Origin: Parietichytrium sp. I65-24A
Taxonomy: Eukaryota > Sar > Bigyra > Thraustochytrida > Thraustochytriidae
DNA length: 64,000 nt
Reading direction: 5' to 3'
NCBI GenBank assembly: GCA_012862575.1
Contig: BLSF01000010.1
Location: 310,001-374,000, forward strand
Below are positions 40,797 to 50,806 of the stretch, in pieces. Numbering within the stretch: position 1 is the first letter of the stretch; each line of letters starts with the position of its first letter. The translations under genes were made by a program, and so were the position numbers. The notes beneath the pieces were generated by a model, which saw nothing but the letters and a program-made list of their open reading frames with translations, searched no databases and was not told the DNA's origin.

Positions 40797-41065
40797 TTTT
40801 GCGGCAGCGGTACGGACTCCTCGAGCTGCTTCGATGGCAGGTCCACAATTCGCACAGCAAACTCAGCAGAGGCCCGCCCGAAGTCTCCTTTCCAAGTCTG
40901 TTCCTTTTCGCTGCCCGAGCACCAGAGCACCAGCGACTTTGCAATGCAACACAACCGATCCAAGTCTGCCTTGCTCGTTGGTAGTGAGCGCACTTCAAAG
41001 GAGACGCTGCGCTTAGCACAGATTAGACGGCTCAGTGTTGTGCACTTTCTAACGCTTCCAAACAG
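40793..41065 (-). CDS. Possible last exon or upstream frame overlapping the UFD1 start
   Basis: A 90-codon frame without ATG reads like protein: KRSVSFEVRSLPTSKADLD, then LCCIAKSLVLWCSGSEKEQT and WKGDFGRASAEFAVRIVDLP. It ends in TGA that overlaps UFD1's ATG as ATGA. It opens right after TTTTAG, a plausible splice acceptor, so it might be the last exon of another minus-strand gene, or a decayed N-terminal region. I cannot place an upstream exon with confidence and do not recognise the sequence. Confidence 0.3.
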   Translation of the reverse strand: MFGSVRKCTTLSRLICAKRSVSFEVRSLPTSKADLDRLCCIAKSLVLWCSGSEKEQTWKGDFGRASAEFAVRIVDLPSKQLEESVPLPQK

Positions 41066-42179
41066 CTAAAATTCAAGGTGCAGTCGAGAGCTTAGGTTTG
41101 CCAACCACAACCACGGCTGGCCAGCTCGATTCACCGGTAACTAACTCTCTTCTTGTAAAGGTGTTTGTTGTCAATCAACTGACATGTTATAACATGACAC
41201 ACAGAACGTCTCAGCACTTTTTCTTCTTCGTCAGCATCATTCGCTCTCACATGAGGGCACATCTATGGACGCATCCATTCTTCACCTTCAACACTAGCTT
41301 CGCGATCCGTTGACTTGGCGTGCTTCAAGTTTAAGCTCAAGCTGTAACTCGGAAGTATATCTTACAGTTTCTGTTGGTCCATTTGATTCATTGCTTCGTT
41401 GATTGTTTGAGTGAGTGATTAATTCATTCATTGATTTTGATTGACTGTGAGATTGACTGTGACAGTTTTCCGACTTGGCGACTTTAATTCACAGTCAATT
41501 AAAAAAGTTCCATGCCAAAACTCTCTGCCGTCATTCCTCGCATTTAGCCAATCTAGCGATTTAGCCGTTGGCTGCTGGTCCTCGAGAACCGTTCTTTTGT
41601 TCTCTACTCAACATTGCTACCTTTTCGTCTAGCGCATGATTTTTCCCTCCCTCGTCATAACAAGGTATGCTTTGTTTCGTGGAAAGTCGGATATTTTACG
41701 TCGCATGAACGGGTCTGTGACTCCAACCGCCGCTCTCGATCCCGCTCCCAGAGCTATCAGATTTATAGTGCTACTGACTGCATAGACACCTTTATAGTTT
41801 TCATTTCAAGAACAAGTCTTTCCATGTTTTTCCCTTTTTTCCCTCCCAAATTATCCCAAAATTGATAACTAGCACCCCTTCGATGTCGTCAGTGTAACTC
41901 AAACCTTCGTCACTTCGGGCCCATCGTTACGACAGACGCCACCTTCCACCACGCGTCCCACATCCCAAACATTCCCCAACATCCCAAACATCCCAAACAT
42001 CGTGCGAGGACACCCGCTTGGGACTCGACTCCTTTCATTCTCCCGCAACATCCATATCCATCTAGCTAGGCTAGAGCAAGCACTTGGCCCCCTCAGCAAA
42101 GCGAGGCAGCAAGAGACAGCAAGAGACAGAGACACACACAGAGAGAGAGAGAGAGCAAGTGAGTAAGTGATTGAGAAAG
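40797..42179. other. Divergent intergenic region
   Basis: Beyond the doubtful exon at 40793-41065, nothing coding is visible. The recurring TTGACTGTGAG motif appears at 41444 and 41452 and in reverse at about 41488-41500. A long minus-strand frame at 41899-42684 is a shadow of the lysine-rich gene. An AG run at 42135-42155 lies before the start codon. Confidence 0.5.
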
Positions 42180-42781
42180 ATGGAGCTCGAAAAGAAGCTG
42201 GACATGTCTCTGGACGACGTGATGAAGGCGAAGAGCGCAGAGAAGAAGAAGCAGGAGAAGCAGGAGAAGGCCAAGGCGAAGGACGCGAAGGACGCGGCGA
42301 AGAAGAGCACTCCCGCGAAGAAGAAGGCTGCCACTCCAGCGAAGAAACCTCCGCCTCCACCTCCGCCTCCAAGAAGAAGAAGAAGCCAGCCGGCGCAGAC
42401 ACCAAAGCCAAAGCCGCGGCAGTTAAGACGCCAGTGCAAGCGAAGAAAGGCACAAAGAGACAAGCTCCCGAGGAGCCCAAGAGCAGCGGCAAGAAACGCG
42501 CGAGAGACAGTAGCGTTGCGCCAGAGTCCGCCAGCAAGAAGCGCAAAACCACGCCAGGCAAGCAGCAGCAGCAGCAGGCACCTAAGAAGACCACGCCAAA
42601 CAAAGGCGCCAAGCCTGCCGCTGCTACGGGCGCAGGGGCCAAGAAGAAGCAACCAGTCAAGAATAAGAAGAAGCCTGCGAACAATGCGGCTCCTGCGCCG
42701 GCTGCAACTCAGCAGAAGAAGCAAAAGCAGGCTGTTGCAAGGGACGCAAGGCAGAAGCGTAGGAATGCAGGGGGCAAGTAG
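42180..42781 (+). CDS. Lysine-rich protein with UAP56-binding motif; frame changes mid-gene
   Basis: The ATG at 42180 starts MELEKKLDMSLDDVMKAKSA. LDMSLDDV matches the UAP56-binding motif of ALYREF, UIF and CHTOP, mRNA-export adaptors that dock on the helicase UAP56. A K/E/A-rich helix follows. The first frame turns, near 42340-42350, into implausible PPPPPPPPRRRR. The frame one base back continues with typical K/A/P-rich sequence (ASKKKKKPAGADTKAKAAA to the end RDARQKRRNAGGK and TAG at 42781). Reading both needs the equivalent of one missing base or a -1 shift; no GT-AG intron fits. No RRM or histone H1 winged helix is seen. About 200 residues in all. An error in assembly is the simplest reading. 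Confidence 0.6.
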
Positions 42782-43125
42782 GCGTGCGTCTGCAGCTCTG
42801 CAGCGTCGCAAAAGCACAGTCTGCTGCAAGGCTCGATCAGTTTTTGTAATTGATACCCGCAAGAAACTGGAAGACCGATCTGAAATCATTTGGAATTGCG
42901 AAAAAATTCTATCATCTTATGTTTTTCTTCTTTTCCTATTTTTTATTAAAAAGAAGTTTAATTGTGACCGAGGCTAAAGAATGCCCACAAGCAATGGCCA
43001 ATCCATTGAAGTGTGTTGGAAGAAAGGATCCACGACTCGCGCAATCTCTTCTCGAGGTTCATTAAATACACTGATTATAAAAAGAATAAATAGTTCTGCG
43101 AGAGGAGCAAAATGAGCAAAATATC
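42782..43125. other. Shared 3' region of convergent genes
   Basis: AT-rich 344 bases with TTATTAAAAAGAAG (42950) and GAATAAATAG (43083). The first frame of the lysine-rich gene stays open here to 42977 but shows no domain. I see no gene. Confidence 0.5.
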
Positions 43126-45275
43126 TCAGCGACCCTCACGTTGCGTCAAGCAGGAGCCGATTTGTTGTGCTAGCTTTTGAGATCGAGAGCGAACAGAGTC
43201 ATGCCAGTGGGACCTGGACGTCTCCTCAAGCTCAGTAACGAGCAACTCAATAGCACCTTGAACTTGACTGTCTCTGGACATAAAGGGTTTGGAGAAAGCC
43301 GCTAGTTTTTCCCCAAAGGTCATCGCACAGTTGGCAACATGCCAATTTCCATGCGCCACACATCTTGCTACGCAGCGAAGCACAGGAATTAGCAGGTCTC
43401 GAATCGTCTGATCGTCTGAAAACCGGAATGCGGACTCAATCTGCATGAGGTAGATAACCTGTCGCTCGGACTTATCACGAGGCCACCTTTTCAGCATTCG
43501 CTTCACAAGAAGCGGACATGAAACAGAGGGTTCCGCGTGAACAAAGAGGTCGAGAGTTTCGCTCAGCAGCTGGCGGTCCGCCAGACTGGCATCTTCTTCC
43601 AAGCTCGGCTGCTCAATAAGGCATACGACTGCTGAAAGAAGGTTTTTATTAACAGGAGGTTTGGCGAGCACATCCGCACACAGGCGGACCATTTGATAAA
43701 GCGGATGAACATAATCTGGAGGGTCCTGGCACTCTACCTGAGGCGCTCCTGGGTCCACCACGCCTCTAAGATCCCTAGGCATAGGTATGTCCGCGGCCGA
43801 GTCGCCCCCACTATTCGGAGCAGGACAGCTTGCGACTGTCTCGCTTTGAAGTGGCGGCACATGAGCGCCGTTCCTGGAGCTCTGGAGTTCTGAGGCTCCG
43901 CTGTCTATATTCATGCATACCTCCTCAGTTTCCGAGCCCTGCAAGTCCGCAACATCTGTCCATGGCTCCGGTTTGAGGTGCTGCATCTTCTTAATCTCCA
44001 AAAATTGCAAAATTGAATGCGCCAAGATTTCAGCCAACTTTTTTTGAGCACTGGCGTCCTGGAACATCGGGGAGTTGCCGATATCACGAATTAGTTCAAG
44101 CTCATGCAAAACTGTAGCTGAGACCGGGCCGCTTGTCACGCTAGCCTCTTGAATCATAGAAGAAGATAGCGAATAAAGCCGAGCTACTCCGTGCTGCAAT
44201 GACCAAAGTGAAGCTCGAGCTGGTGCTGAATCAGCCATGCTAGCCTCGCTACTTCCAGCGCTCTTGCACTCAAAGTCGTCATCGTGGTGCTCTTCTTCGT
44301 GCTCGGAGTCGTAGTCAGAGCCAGAACCGGAATCATCGTCCTGGTAGTTGTCCTCTTCCTCCTCACGTCTAGGATGACGGCCATCATCTTCATCCTCCTC
44401 GTCCATATGGGACGAGCTAACACTAGCACGATTTCCTCTTCGCCCGCCCTGGCGAAAGTTTTTGTCCTCTTCCTCCTCACCTCGACTCGAGGAAGAGAAA
44501 TTGAACGAAATTTGCTTCTCCCCGCCAATGTTAACTTGGGCAATTATTCCCGGCTTGCCATCATTCTCACTCCCGTCCGAGTCCCAGCGATTCAGCATCG
44601 CACGCTTTCTATGGTCGTTGTGTAGTTTGACGAGCTATTCCAAGAATTGAACAAAACAACAGTAGAAAAGAAAAAGAAAAAGAAAGGAGGTGTTAGCGGC
44701 CATACAATAAACATCACTCACGCTGTCAACACCAGCACCAGGTAAAACAAATACGGGGAAAAGCACCGACTTACATCACAACTCGAGTTTCGCGACGCTT
44801 GCCTCTGTCGCTTAGACCTCTGACTCATGGACGTGAGCGCGATCGTCTTCATCCGCGCCTCCAGCGTCGCCCGGTTCAGATACTCCTGTTCGCTGGCCGC
44901 CTGAGCGAAGAGCGTCGCTTCAATTCGCTTCGCCAGGGCGGGAATCTGCTTGACAATATTCGGTGGCGCGTTCGGCCGCGACTTTCGCAGCACCACCGCG
45001 ACGCAATCCATCATCGCATCTCTCTGCGTCCTGCTCACCGCGATGTTCTTGCCCGCCCCGTCTCCGGAGAGGGCCACATTCGCAACATTCGCAACATTCG
45101 CAAGTGCGGCAGGGGAATTCTGCGGCGCTCTGGCACTGCAATCTGGCCGCGCTTGGCTCCACGACAATACCCGCGCGTCCGACATGAGCTCGCGAGGACT
45201 CCACGCTCCGGACACATCTATCTGCTCAAATACTGACTTGCCATCCACCGTCCCGTCTGGCGCCAAGTCTTCCAT
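43126..45275 (-). CDS. KIX-domain protein with C-terminal PP2A B56-like region (one intron)
   Basis: Exons 45275-44775 and 44634-43126 join across a 140-base GT-AG intron (44635-44774; donor GTAAGT, acceptor AATAG), in frame, giving about 669 residues. Residues 80-147 match the plant/fungal MED15-type KIX helix bundle (RDAMMDCVAVVLRK, ALAKRIEATLFAQAASEQEYLNR); KIX domains bind activation peptides. A basic stretch (SQRSKRQRQ) and a long acidic, serine-rich middle follow. The last 175 residues resemble the C-terminal HEAT repeats of B56 PP2A regulatory subunits: VKRMLKRWPRDKSERQVIYL, then RCVARCVAHGNWHVANCAM and SRSHWHDSV. The N-terminal B56 repeats are not evident. The ATG at 45275 begins MEDLAPDGTV. 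The KIX half alone, without the splice, would end soon after the domain. Confidence 0.75.
45076..45102. repeat. 9-base CGCAACATT tandem in coding sequence
   Basis: Three near-identical 9-base units encode the ANVANVANV repeat ahead of the KIX domain. Confidence 0.75.
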
Positions 45276-46943
45276 CTCATCTGCTAATCTGCTAATCTGC
45301 CACCCAATTCCACGCGCCAAAACCTGCGCCTGCCTCGCGCGGACACCCCACACGACACCAACAACCCCACACCTGCTGACGTATGATGACGTATGCCTCT
45401 GTGCCCCTTCTTCCTCCTCAGACGCTGAGGACGCTGAGGACGCTGAGGACGCAACTCGCACACTCGTGTCACAGTGCGAGCGCACGGTGCAAGATCATGC
45501 ACCACGCCCACGATAGGCCGACACGTACGCGCCGCGTACGCCACTTCCGCTCTCTCAGAGTTGGGACGCGGTGTCGGTGAATTAGCGAATTGGCGGCAAT
45601 TTGACCGTGAGTACCCTCGGCGAATTCTCCGCGCACGGTCCCGGGGGCTAGCAGTTGCCTCTAGTTGGCGATACCGTGGTCTTGGGACGAGTGGAGTGAG
45701 AGAGGGCGGGGGAATACCCGACACTCATGGATAACTGTAGGTCCCGCTCGAAGGTTAGGAGAAAGCTATCGTGGGAGGTAAGCTGAGACGGAAGAGCTGG
45801 CGAGCATAAAAAAGAAAGGGCAAAGCTTTTGTAAAAGTTTACGTTTCTATACATCTTGTCCCGCCAGTCTTTGTCCTGGAGTGAAGAAACAGAAGAGTCA
45901 TTTTGATTCTGATTTTGATAAAAACATGTTTTCGTCGTCGTTGAATAGGTCTGTTCTGATGGGCTCCGGAGCCGGGGATGGGCAGAACAACGATTCTGGA
46001 GGGCAGAACAACGATTCCGGAGGGTCGATGGTCGATGATAGATGATAGATGATCGATGATCGATGATCGATGATCGATGATCGATGATCGATGATCGATG
46101 ATCGATGATCGCTGACGGGGACAAGATGGGAGAAGGTTCGAGACGTGGAATAGAGCTGAACGACGGGCTTACAAGACCGGGAACAGTAACTCAAACTCAG
46201 AAGCACTGCCGTGAATGGCTAGGAGGAGGGTTCGATGACGGCCAGTTTAATACTCCCACATCACCAACTACTTTGAGCACTCCGAGAGCACCGACGGAGT
46301 GATTCCTTGGCACCAGCATGCAGTTGCACCATGGCTCTTCATGTCTTGCCCTCTGCTTTCCAACGCGCAAAGCGTAAAGCACAAAGCGCAAGCGAATCGG
46401 TGAGAGCTTCCGCGTACAGCTCGTGCCACCCTACTACTAGAGTACTGTACTCACAGCGAGTACGAGCCTACCAACTCGAGCGAACACTTAGCCTTCCAAA
46501 TAGCTAGCATGCAACGGTGATGAGGGGAAGGCCTTGCAGCTAACGAAAACTCCTTGACCGTGAGTACAGTATTCTGAAAGTTATCTTATGCACCACGACG
46601 AACTAACCAGCATAAGTACCAGTACTTATTGATACTTATTGCCAACTGTTCGTCACACGAAAAACGGAGTGCACACCTTCCTACGAGTTAGGCTGCTGTT
46701 GGAGACTATACTATTAGAAGTCGTAGCTATCCGTTACTAAATTGGAATAGTATTGGCGCAAGTATAATGTACCAGGTACCCTAGTACTTAGACATAGACG
46801 ACCCAGCACTAGAAGAAGCGTCTGTTGAGCGAGTTGAGCGATTTGACTATCTGGGTAAAGTATTCAGGTGTTTTTTGAACAAATGAAATCAAAAGTCCAA
46901 GATGATTTTACATGTGTGTAGGGTATATACTCAGATCCGCGTT
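45276..46943. other. Intergenic region with ATCGATG minisatellite
   Basis: No gene seen. It holds the GCTGAGGAC tandem (45423-45452), copies of the TTGACCGTGAGTAC motif (45600-45613 and 46554-46567), a dense set of GTAC words near 46620-46790, and the ATCGATG array listed separately. Confidence 0.5.
46025..46112. repeat. 7-base ATCGATG tandem array
   Basis: About 11 units of GATGATC/ATCGATG, preceded by variant GATAGAT units. Its self-complementary ATCGAT core could form hairpins. It is not a CRISPR array: no spacers. Confidence 0.85.
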
Positions 46944-49286
46944 TTAGAAGCGGACAGCGCGCGTTGCGCCATTGCGAGCGAGATGCACGGCTCGCCCGTT
47001 TTTAAGGAATTGCACGCCGTACTTGTTCTGCAGCGCTGTGAAGAGAGCCTTGTGCCTTCCCTTGAAGTGCGAGAGCATCGTGTCCACAGCATCGACGCGA
47101 TCAGGAGCGTACTCGGCGTAAAAGTTGTGCAAGGTCTGGCGAAGGGAAACCTCTGGGTCGAGGGTTCCACTCTCGTCCACGTCCGGCTGAACTGCGGACG
47201 ACCTAGAGTTGTTCTTCCGGGATTTGCCATTATCCTTGCGAGAAGAGACATAAGCCTCGTCTGAGGAGCTCTCGTCTCCCCCTTTCTCCTCAAGCTGGCC
47301 CTTCTTGTTTGCGCGAACACGCGCCGAGGACGAATCAGCTTTTTCTGAGCCATTGTTGACCCAGCTGCCATCACTTGAGAAGGTGACGTTGTATTTCAGC
47401 TCAAGAGTTTCAATGAGAGCCAGCTGTCGGAGCTTGTATCTCTGAAGGAACTTTTCGATGAAGTGGGGTTCATTTTTGTTTGGTGAGTGCTCCGCAAAAA
47501 ACTCTGACAAGAGCTGGCGCATGTCCACCTTGGGGTCAATGAACCTTTGGGTTGAGCCTTTCGTGGCTTTGCGGCTCGCGCCGCTATTGTCGTCCTGATC
47601 CCTATCCGCTTTTGCGTTGCGGCTCGACACGCGGCGAAGAAGGGAATCGAGAGCCTTTACGTGGCTTGCCCTGTCGCCCGACCGTTGCGAGCGGCCCTTG
47701 GAGATATCAATCTTGTCAGTTGGAACCATCGCAGTCGAGAGCCCGAGAAGCTGCCGCACCGAAAGAGTCGTTGCAAGATATTTAGGTGCGGTCTCCAGCT
47801 CCCAGTTTCGGCTCGTGTCCCTGAATACCTCCAAGCCATAGGCAAGTAGGGCCTTCCTTCGCTCATTTCCTCTCCAGTTGTACCACGCAGGGGTGTCACG
47901 CTCCAACCGTTCCAGGTTGATTGAGCCAACAAGAGTTTTGGCAACGGCCTGTGGTGAGATGTCCGAGTCGCTTTGCTCGAGAACCCATTCGTCATCCAGA
48001 ACCAGAACCAACTTGGAAGTGGCGCGCTGCAGATTGGCGGAAGGCTTTGCTTTGATTTTGAGGAGTACGGCCAAGTTTTTGGACAAGATGGGCTCCTTAA
48101 AGTGCCCGATGCCCTGGCTTTGAAGAATTTTCACCCCCCTCCGGTACATATCCTCTGCGGTGTCAAGGTCCCCTTTGCGCGCGTACAGGGTGCCAAGATC
48201 GCCACAAAGAACAGCCACCTGAATGTCGTCCTTTCCAAAGAGCTCCTCTGTGACGAGGAGGGCACGGTGGAGAACAGTGAGCGCATCGTGAACGTTTTCG
48301 GACATGTCGCTGAGCAAGAGCCCAAGGCGAAGAGAGATCCTTTGCTCTTCGAGCTTTGAGAGTTGCCCGTACGACCCGCTGAGAGCGGTCTGAAACAAGA
48401 GCTCGATGTGATCGCTTCGTCGTGCATCCGCAAGCATGCTTGAGATGTGGTCCAATTGATCCACGATTGGAATTTGCATGAGTTCAGACTCCTCTTTCGA
48501 GAACACCTTCGGCTCTCTGCGAACAATCGTGGCGGCAGAGCCAGACGGCATGTCGAAATAAAACTCGAGTGTGGACGGGTCCGCACTGGCGCGCTTGTCA
48601 ATATCACGGGTGCTAGAACCGATGATCATTGAAAGCCTTTGGCGCAAGCTAGAGCGCTTCTTGATTGGCACTGGTTTCTGTCTTGCAAGATTTCGCCGAT
48701 TCAGTTGCGCAGGCTCTGGCACCGCAGAAAGAGGTTCGCTCTCAACGTCCTCCTTGCCTTCACTTTCGAGGTTTTCATCAGAGCTAGCAGCCTTTTCTCG
48801 CGTCACTAATTCTGAGAGCAGATCTGCTGCCTCTTGGTGCTGACCGAGCGCAGAGAGCAGACCAGCATAGTTGCGCTTCGCGGCGTTCAGAAGCTCCAAC
48901 TCTTGGTTGTATCGCTTGCCCTTGAGCTTGTCATTCAAGCGAATCGAACGAATAACTTCTTTGAAGACGTCAGCTGCCGCCCTGTTGTTTTCCTTCTTGT
49001 ATTGGAGGACGCCAAAGTAGATCAGCAGCCATTTGAACTCCACCGAATGCTCCCCGAACAGAGTTTTCGCAAGCTTGAGTGCCTTTCGAATACGCTTCTC
49101 GGCAGAACGTAGATCGCCTGTCTCCAAGTACAGCAGTGACACAGCGTGCAGAGCCTCGTACTTGAGCTCTGCCTCAGTATCGTCGTCTTTGCCCTGTAGC
49201 GCGTCAAGGCGGCTCTCCGCTTGCTTGACGAGGTCTCGAGCGCTTTCGCTCGGGATGAGCGGCTCACCAAAGTTGAAGTGGTCCAT
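46944..49286 (-). CDS. TPR protein with duplicated C-terminal FYxxxxP...KYG module
   Basis: The 780-residue protein has kinesin-light-chain-like TPR repeats at about 1-160 (ALHAVSLLYLETGDLRSAEKR, AKRNYAGLLSALGQHQEAADLL) and about 280-390 (LGLLLSDMSENVHDALTVLHR, GTLYARKGDLDTAEDMYRRG). A second half, disordered and charged, bears two copies of one compact helical module: MRQLLSEFFAEHSPNKNEPH to ALIETLELKYNV near 595-640, and LRQTLHNFYAEYAPDRVDAV to ALFTALQNKYGV near 725-770. I have seen similar FYxxYxPxKV...LxxKYG sequences in other protist proteins but know no name. The function is likely scaffolding. The ATG at 49286 (MDHFNFGEPL) is the first. Confidence 0.85.
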   Translation of the reverse strand: MDHFNFGEPLIPSESARDLVKQAESRLDALQGKDDDTEAELKYEALHAVSLLYLETGDLRSAEKRIRKALKLAKTLFGEHSVEFKWLLIYFGVLQYKKENNRAAADVFKEVIRSIRLNDKLKGKRYNQELELLNAAKRNYAGLLSALGQHQEAADLLSELVTREKAASSDENLESEGKEDVESEPLSAVPEPAQLNRRNLARQKPVPIKKRSSLRQRLSMIIGSSTRDIDKRASADPSTLEFYFDMPSGSAATIVRREPKVFSKEESELMQIPIVDQLDHISSMLADARRSDHIELLFQTALSGSYGQLSKLEEQRISLRLGLLLSDMSENVHDALTVLHRALLVTEELFGKDDIQVAVLCGDLGTLYARKGDLDTAEDMYRRGVKILQSQGIGHFKEPILSKNLAVLLKIKAKPSANLQRATSKLVLVLDDEWVLEQSDSDISPQAVAKTLVGSINLERLERDTPAWYNWRGNERRKALLAYGLEVFRDTSRNWELETAPKYLATTLSVRQLLGLSTAMVPTDKIDISKGRSQRSGDRASHVKALDSLLRRVSSRNAKADRDQDDNSGASRKATKGSTQRFIDPKVDMRQLLSEFFAEHSPNKNEPHFIEKFLQRYKLRQLALIETLELKYNVTFSSDGSWVNNGSEKADSSSARVRANKKGQLEEKGGDESSSDEAYVSSRKDNGKSRKNNSRSSAVQPDVDESGTLDPEVSLRQTLHNFYAEYAPDRVDAVDTMLSHFKGRHKALFTALQNKYGVQFLKNGRAVHLARNGATRAVRF

Positions 49287-50359
49287 CGCCCTTTCTGAGC
49301 AACCCCAAGAGGCTTTGCCGATTGCCCAGCCTCAACAAGACGCGAAGCAAAGCGAGTCCTTCAAGTTAGTCTAGACGACGAGACTGCGGAAAGCAAGCGC
49401 TTGTCCGTACTCAAGAAAGCTCGCACACTTTGGAGTTCCAACCCGCCACTTCCCGGCCGTGCAGAGAACCTCTTTGTGCTTTCGCTTTTCGCTTTTGGTC
49501 TCTTGCCTTCGGTGGGAGCCCGTTCAGTGTGCCGTGGACGATACTATGTATGCCGCGGCTGCAAACCCTGTCCCAGACACTTGCCTGCCACTGTTGCCAC
49601 TGTTGATCACCTCGTGAACCTCTTTTGCCGACCGAGAGTTGCAAACATTGCTGCAACCACGCCTAGCCCGCCTACAGGTCTTGTAAAGATTTGTAAAGCA
49701 TGCACCTCCACTAGCCCACGCGCGACGAGCAGCTGCTAAGGAATTGTCACGCGAGCAATAAGCTTGTAATTAAGCTGCTGTGAGGGCACGCTAAGCTCGC
49801 GGCAGGTACTCAGCGGCCACTAGCCCCTCGCGATAGACCCGGTCTCCAGTGCCATATAGTACTCAGTACCTTCTCCCGCTCCCCTCCCTGGGCCCTCTCT
49901 TTTTTGCTCTCTCTCATAAACCTTCTCAATCACCTGCCTCTCTCTTTCTCAAGTGAAGCCACGAAGTGAGAGCGTAAACAAACCCTATCGGAAGGTGGGG
50001 TGTCTCTTTCTCTTTCCATCTCTCGCATCTCTCGCTCGCTGCCAGAGAACCAATCTGCAGTGATTTGTTAATTGACTTTTGTTCTGGCATGTGTTTTTCT
50101 GTTTTTCTGTTTTTCTGCTTTTCTGGCATCTCGATGTCCGAGCCTTCCGCGTTCCAGTTAAAATCAAATCAAATCAAATCAAAGCAGCAGCTTCATGTAA
50201 TTATAATTATGTAATTCAATGCTTTTGGCTTGTGGCTTCGAGCCAAGACAAAAGACAGAAAACAGGGGTCCAGACAGAGAGCAAAGCGAGACTTTTGTAG
50301 ACTTTGTAGACGGCTTCGCGCGAGGCTCGTCTCGCACACGGCCAATCTGGTCTCACAAT

Positions 50360-50360
<1 letters not shown>

Positions 50361-50398
<38 letters not shown>
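50361..50398. repeat. (GGCT)n microsatellite
   Basis: Nine to ten uninterrupted TGGC units in a gene-free area. Confidence 0.9.
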
Positions 50399-50724
50399 GC
50401 AGAGCGACCGTCCTGAGAAGCAAGAGACGCTAAGCTTGCGTACCTTCGCATTTGTGATCTTGGAACTTGTAGCGGCTCACCGTCTCGCAGAGCTCTCTCT
50501 TTATCTCTCTTTGCTGAAAAAGATTGAGTTCAGCCGAGCCAGCGATGCCAGTGCGTCTGCGCACAAAGATGCGGCTGACTGGCACTGAGTATGAGTCTGC
50601 TGGGGGCTAGTCAAACTTTCAGTCGTTCCAGTACGCGGTCGATACCGTAGTCGACTGCTGCCACTCGCTGTCGTTGGCTGGCAGCCGCAGTAGCCGAAGT
50701 TCATCTTGCGCGCTTTGACCGCTT

Positions 50725-50806
50725 CGACTTACTGTGAGATACGCTTACGGGCACATCATCATGATCGACTTACTGTGAGATACGCTTACGGGCACATCAT
50801 CATGAT
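50725..50806. repeat. 41-base perfect direct duplication
   Basis: TCGACTTACTGTGAGATACG is followed by CTTACGGGCACATCATCATGA, and the whole 41-base unit is repeated immediately at 50766. The unit contains a variant of the recurring CTGTGAG motif. The identity suggests a recent duplication. Confidence 0.9.

Noticed and set aside
41899-42684. 261-codon minus-strand frame rich in Leu, Phe and Ala
   Set aside because: It is the antisense image of the lysine-rich gene (Lys codons read as Leu/Phe).
46025-46112. Array considered as CRISPR-like
   Set aside because: Units are directly adjacent with no spacers; a minisatellite in a eukaryotic genome.
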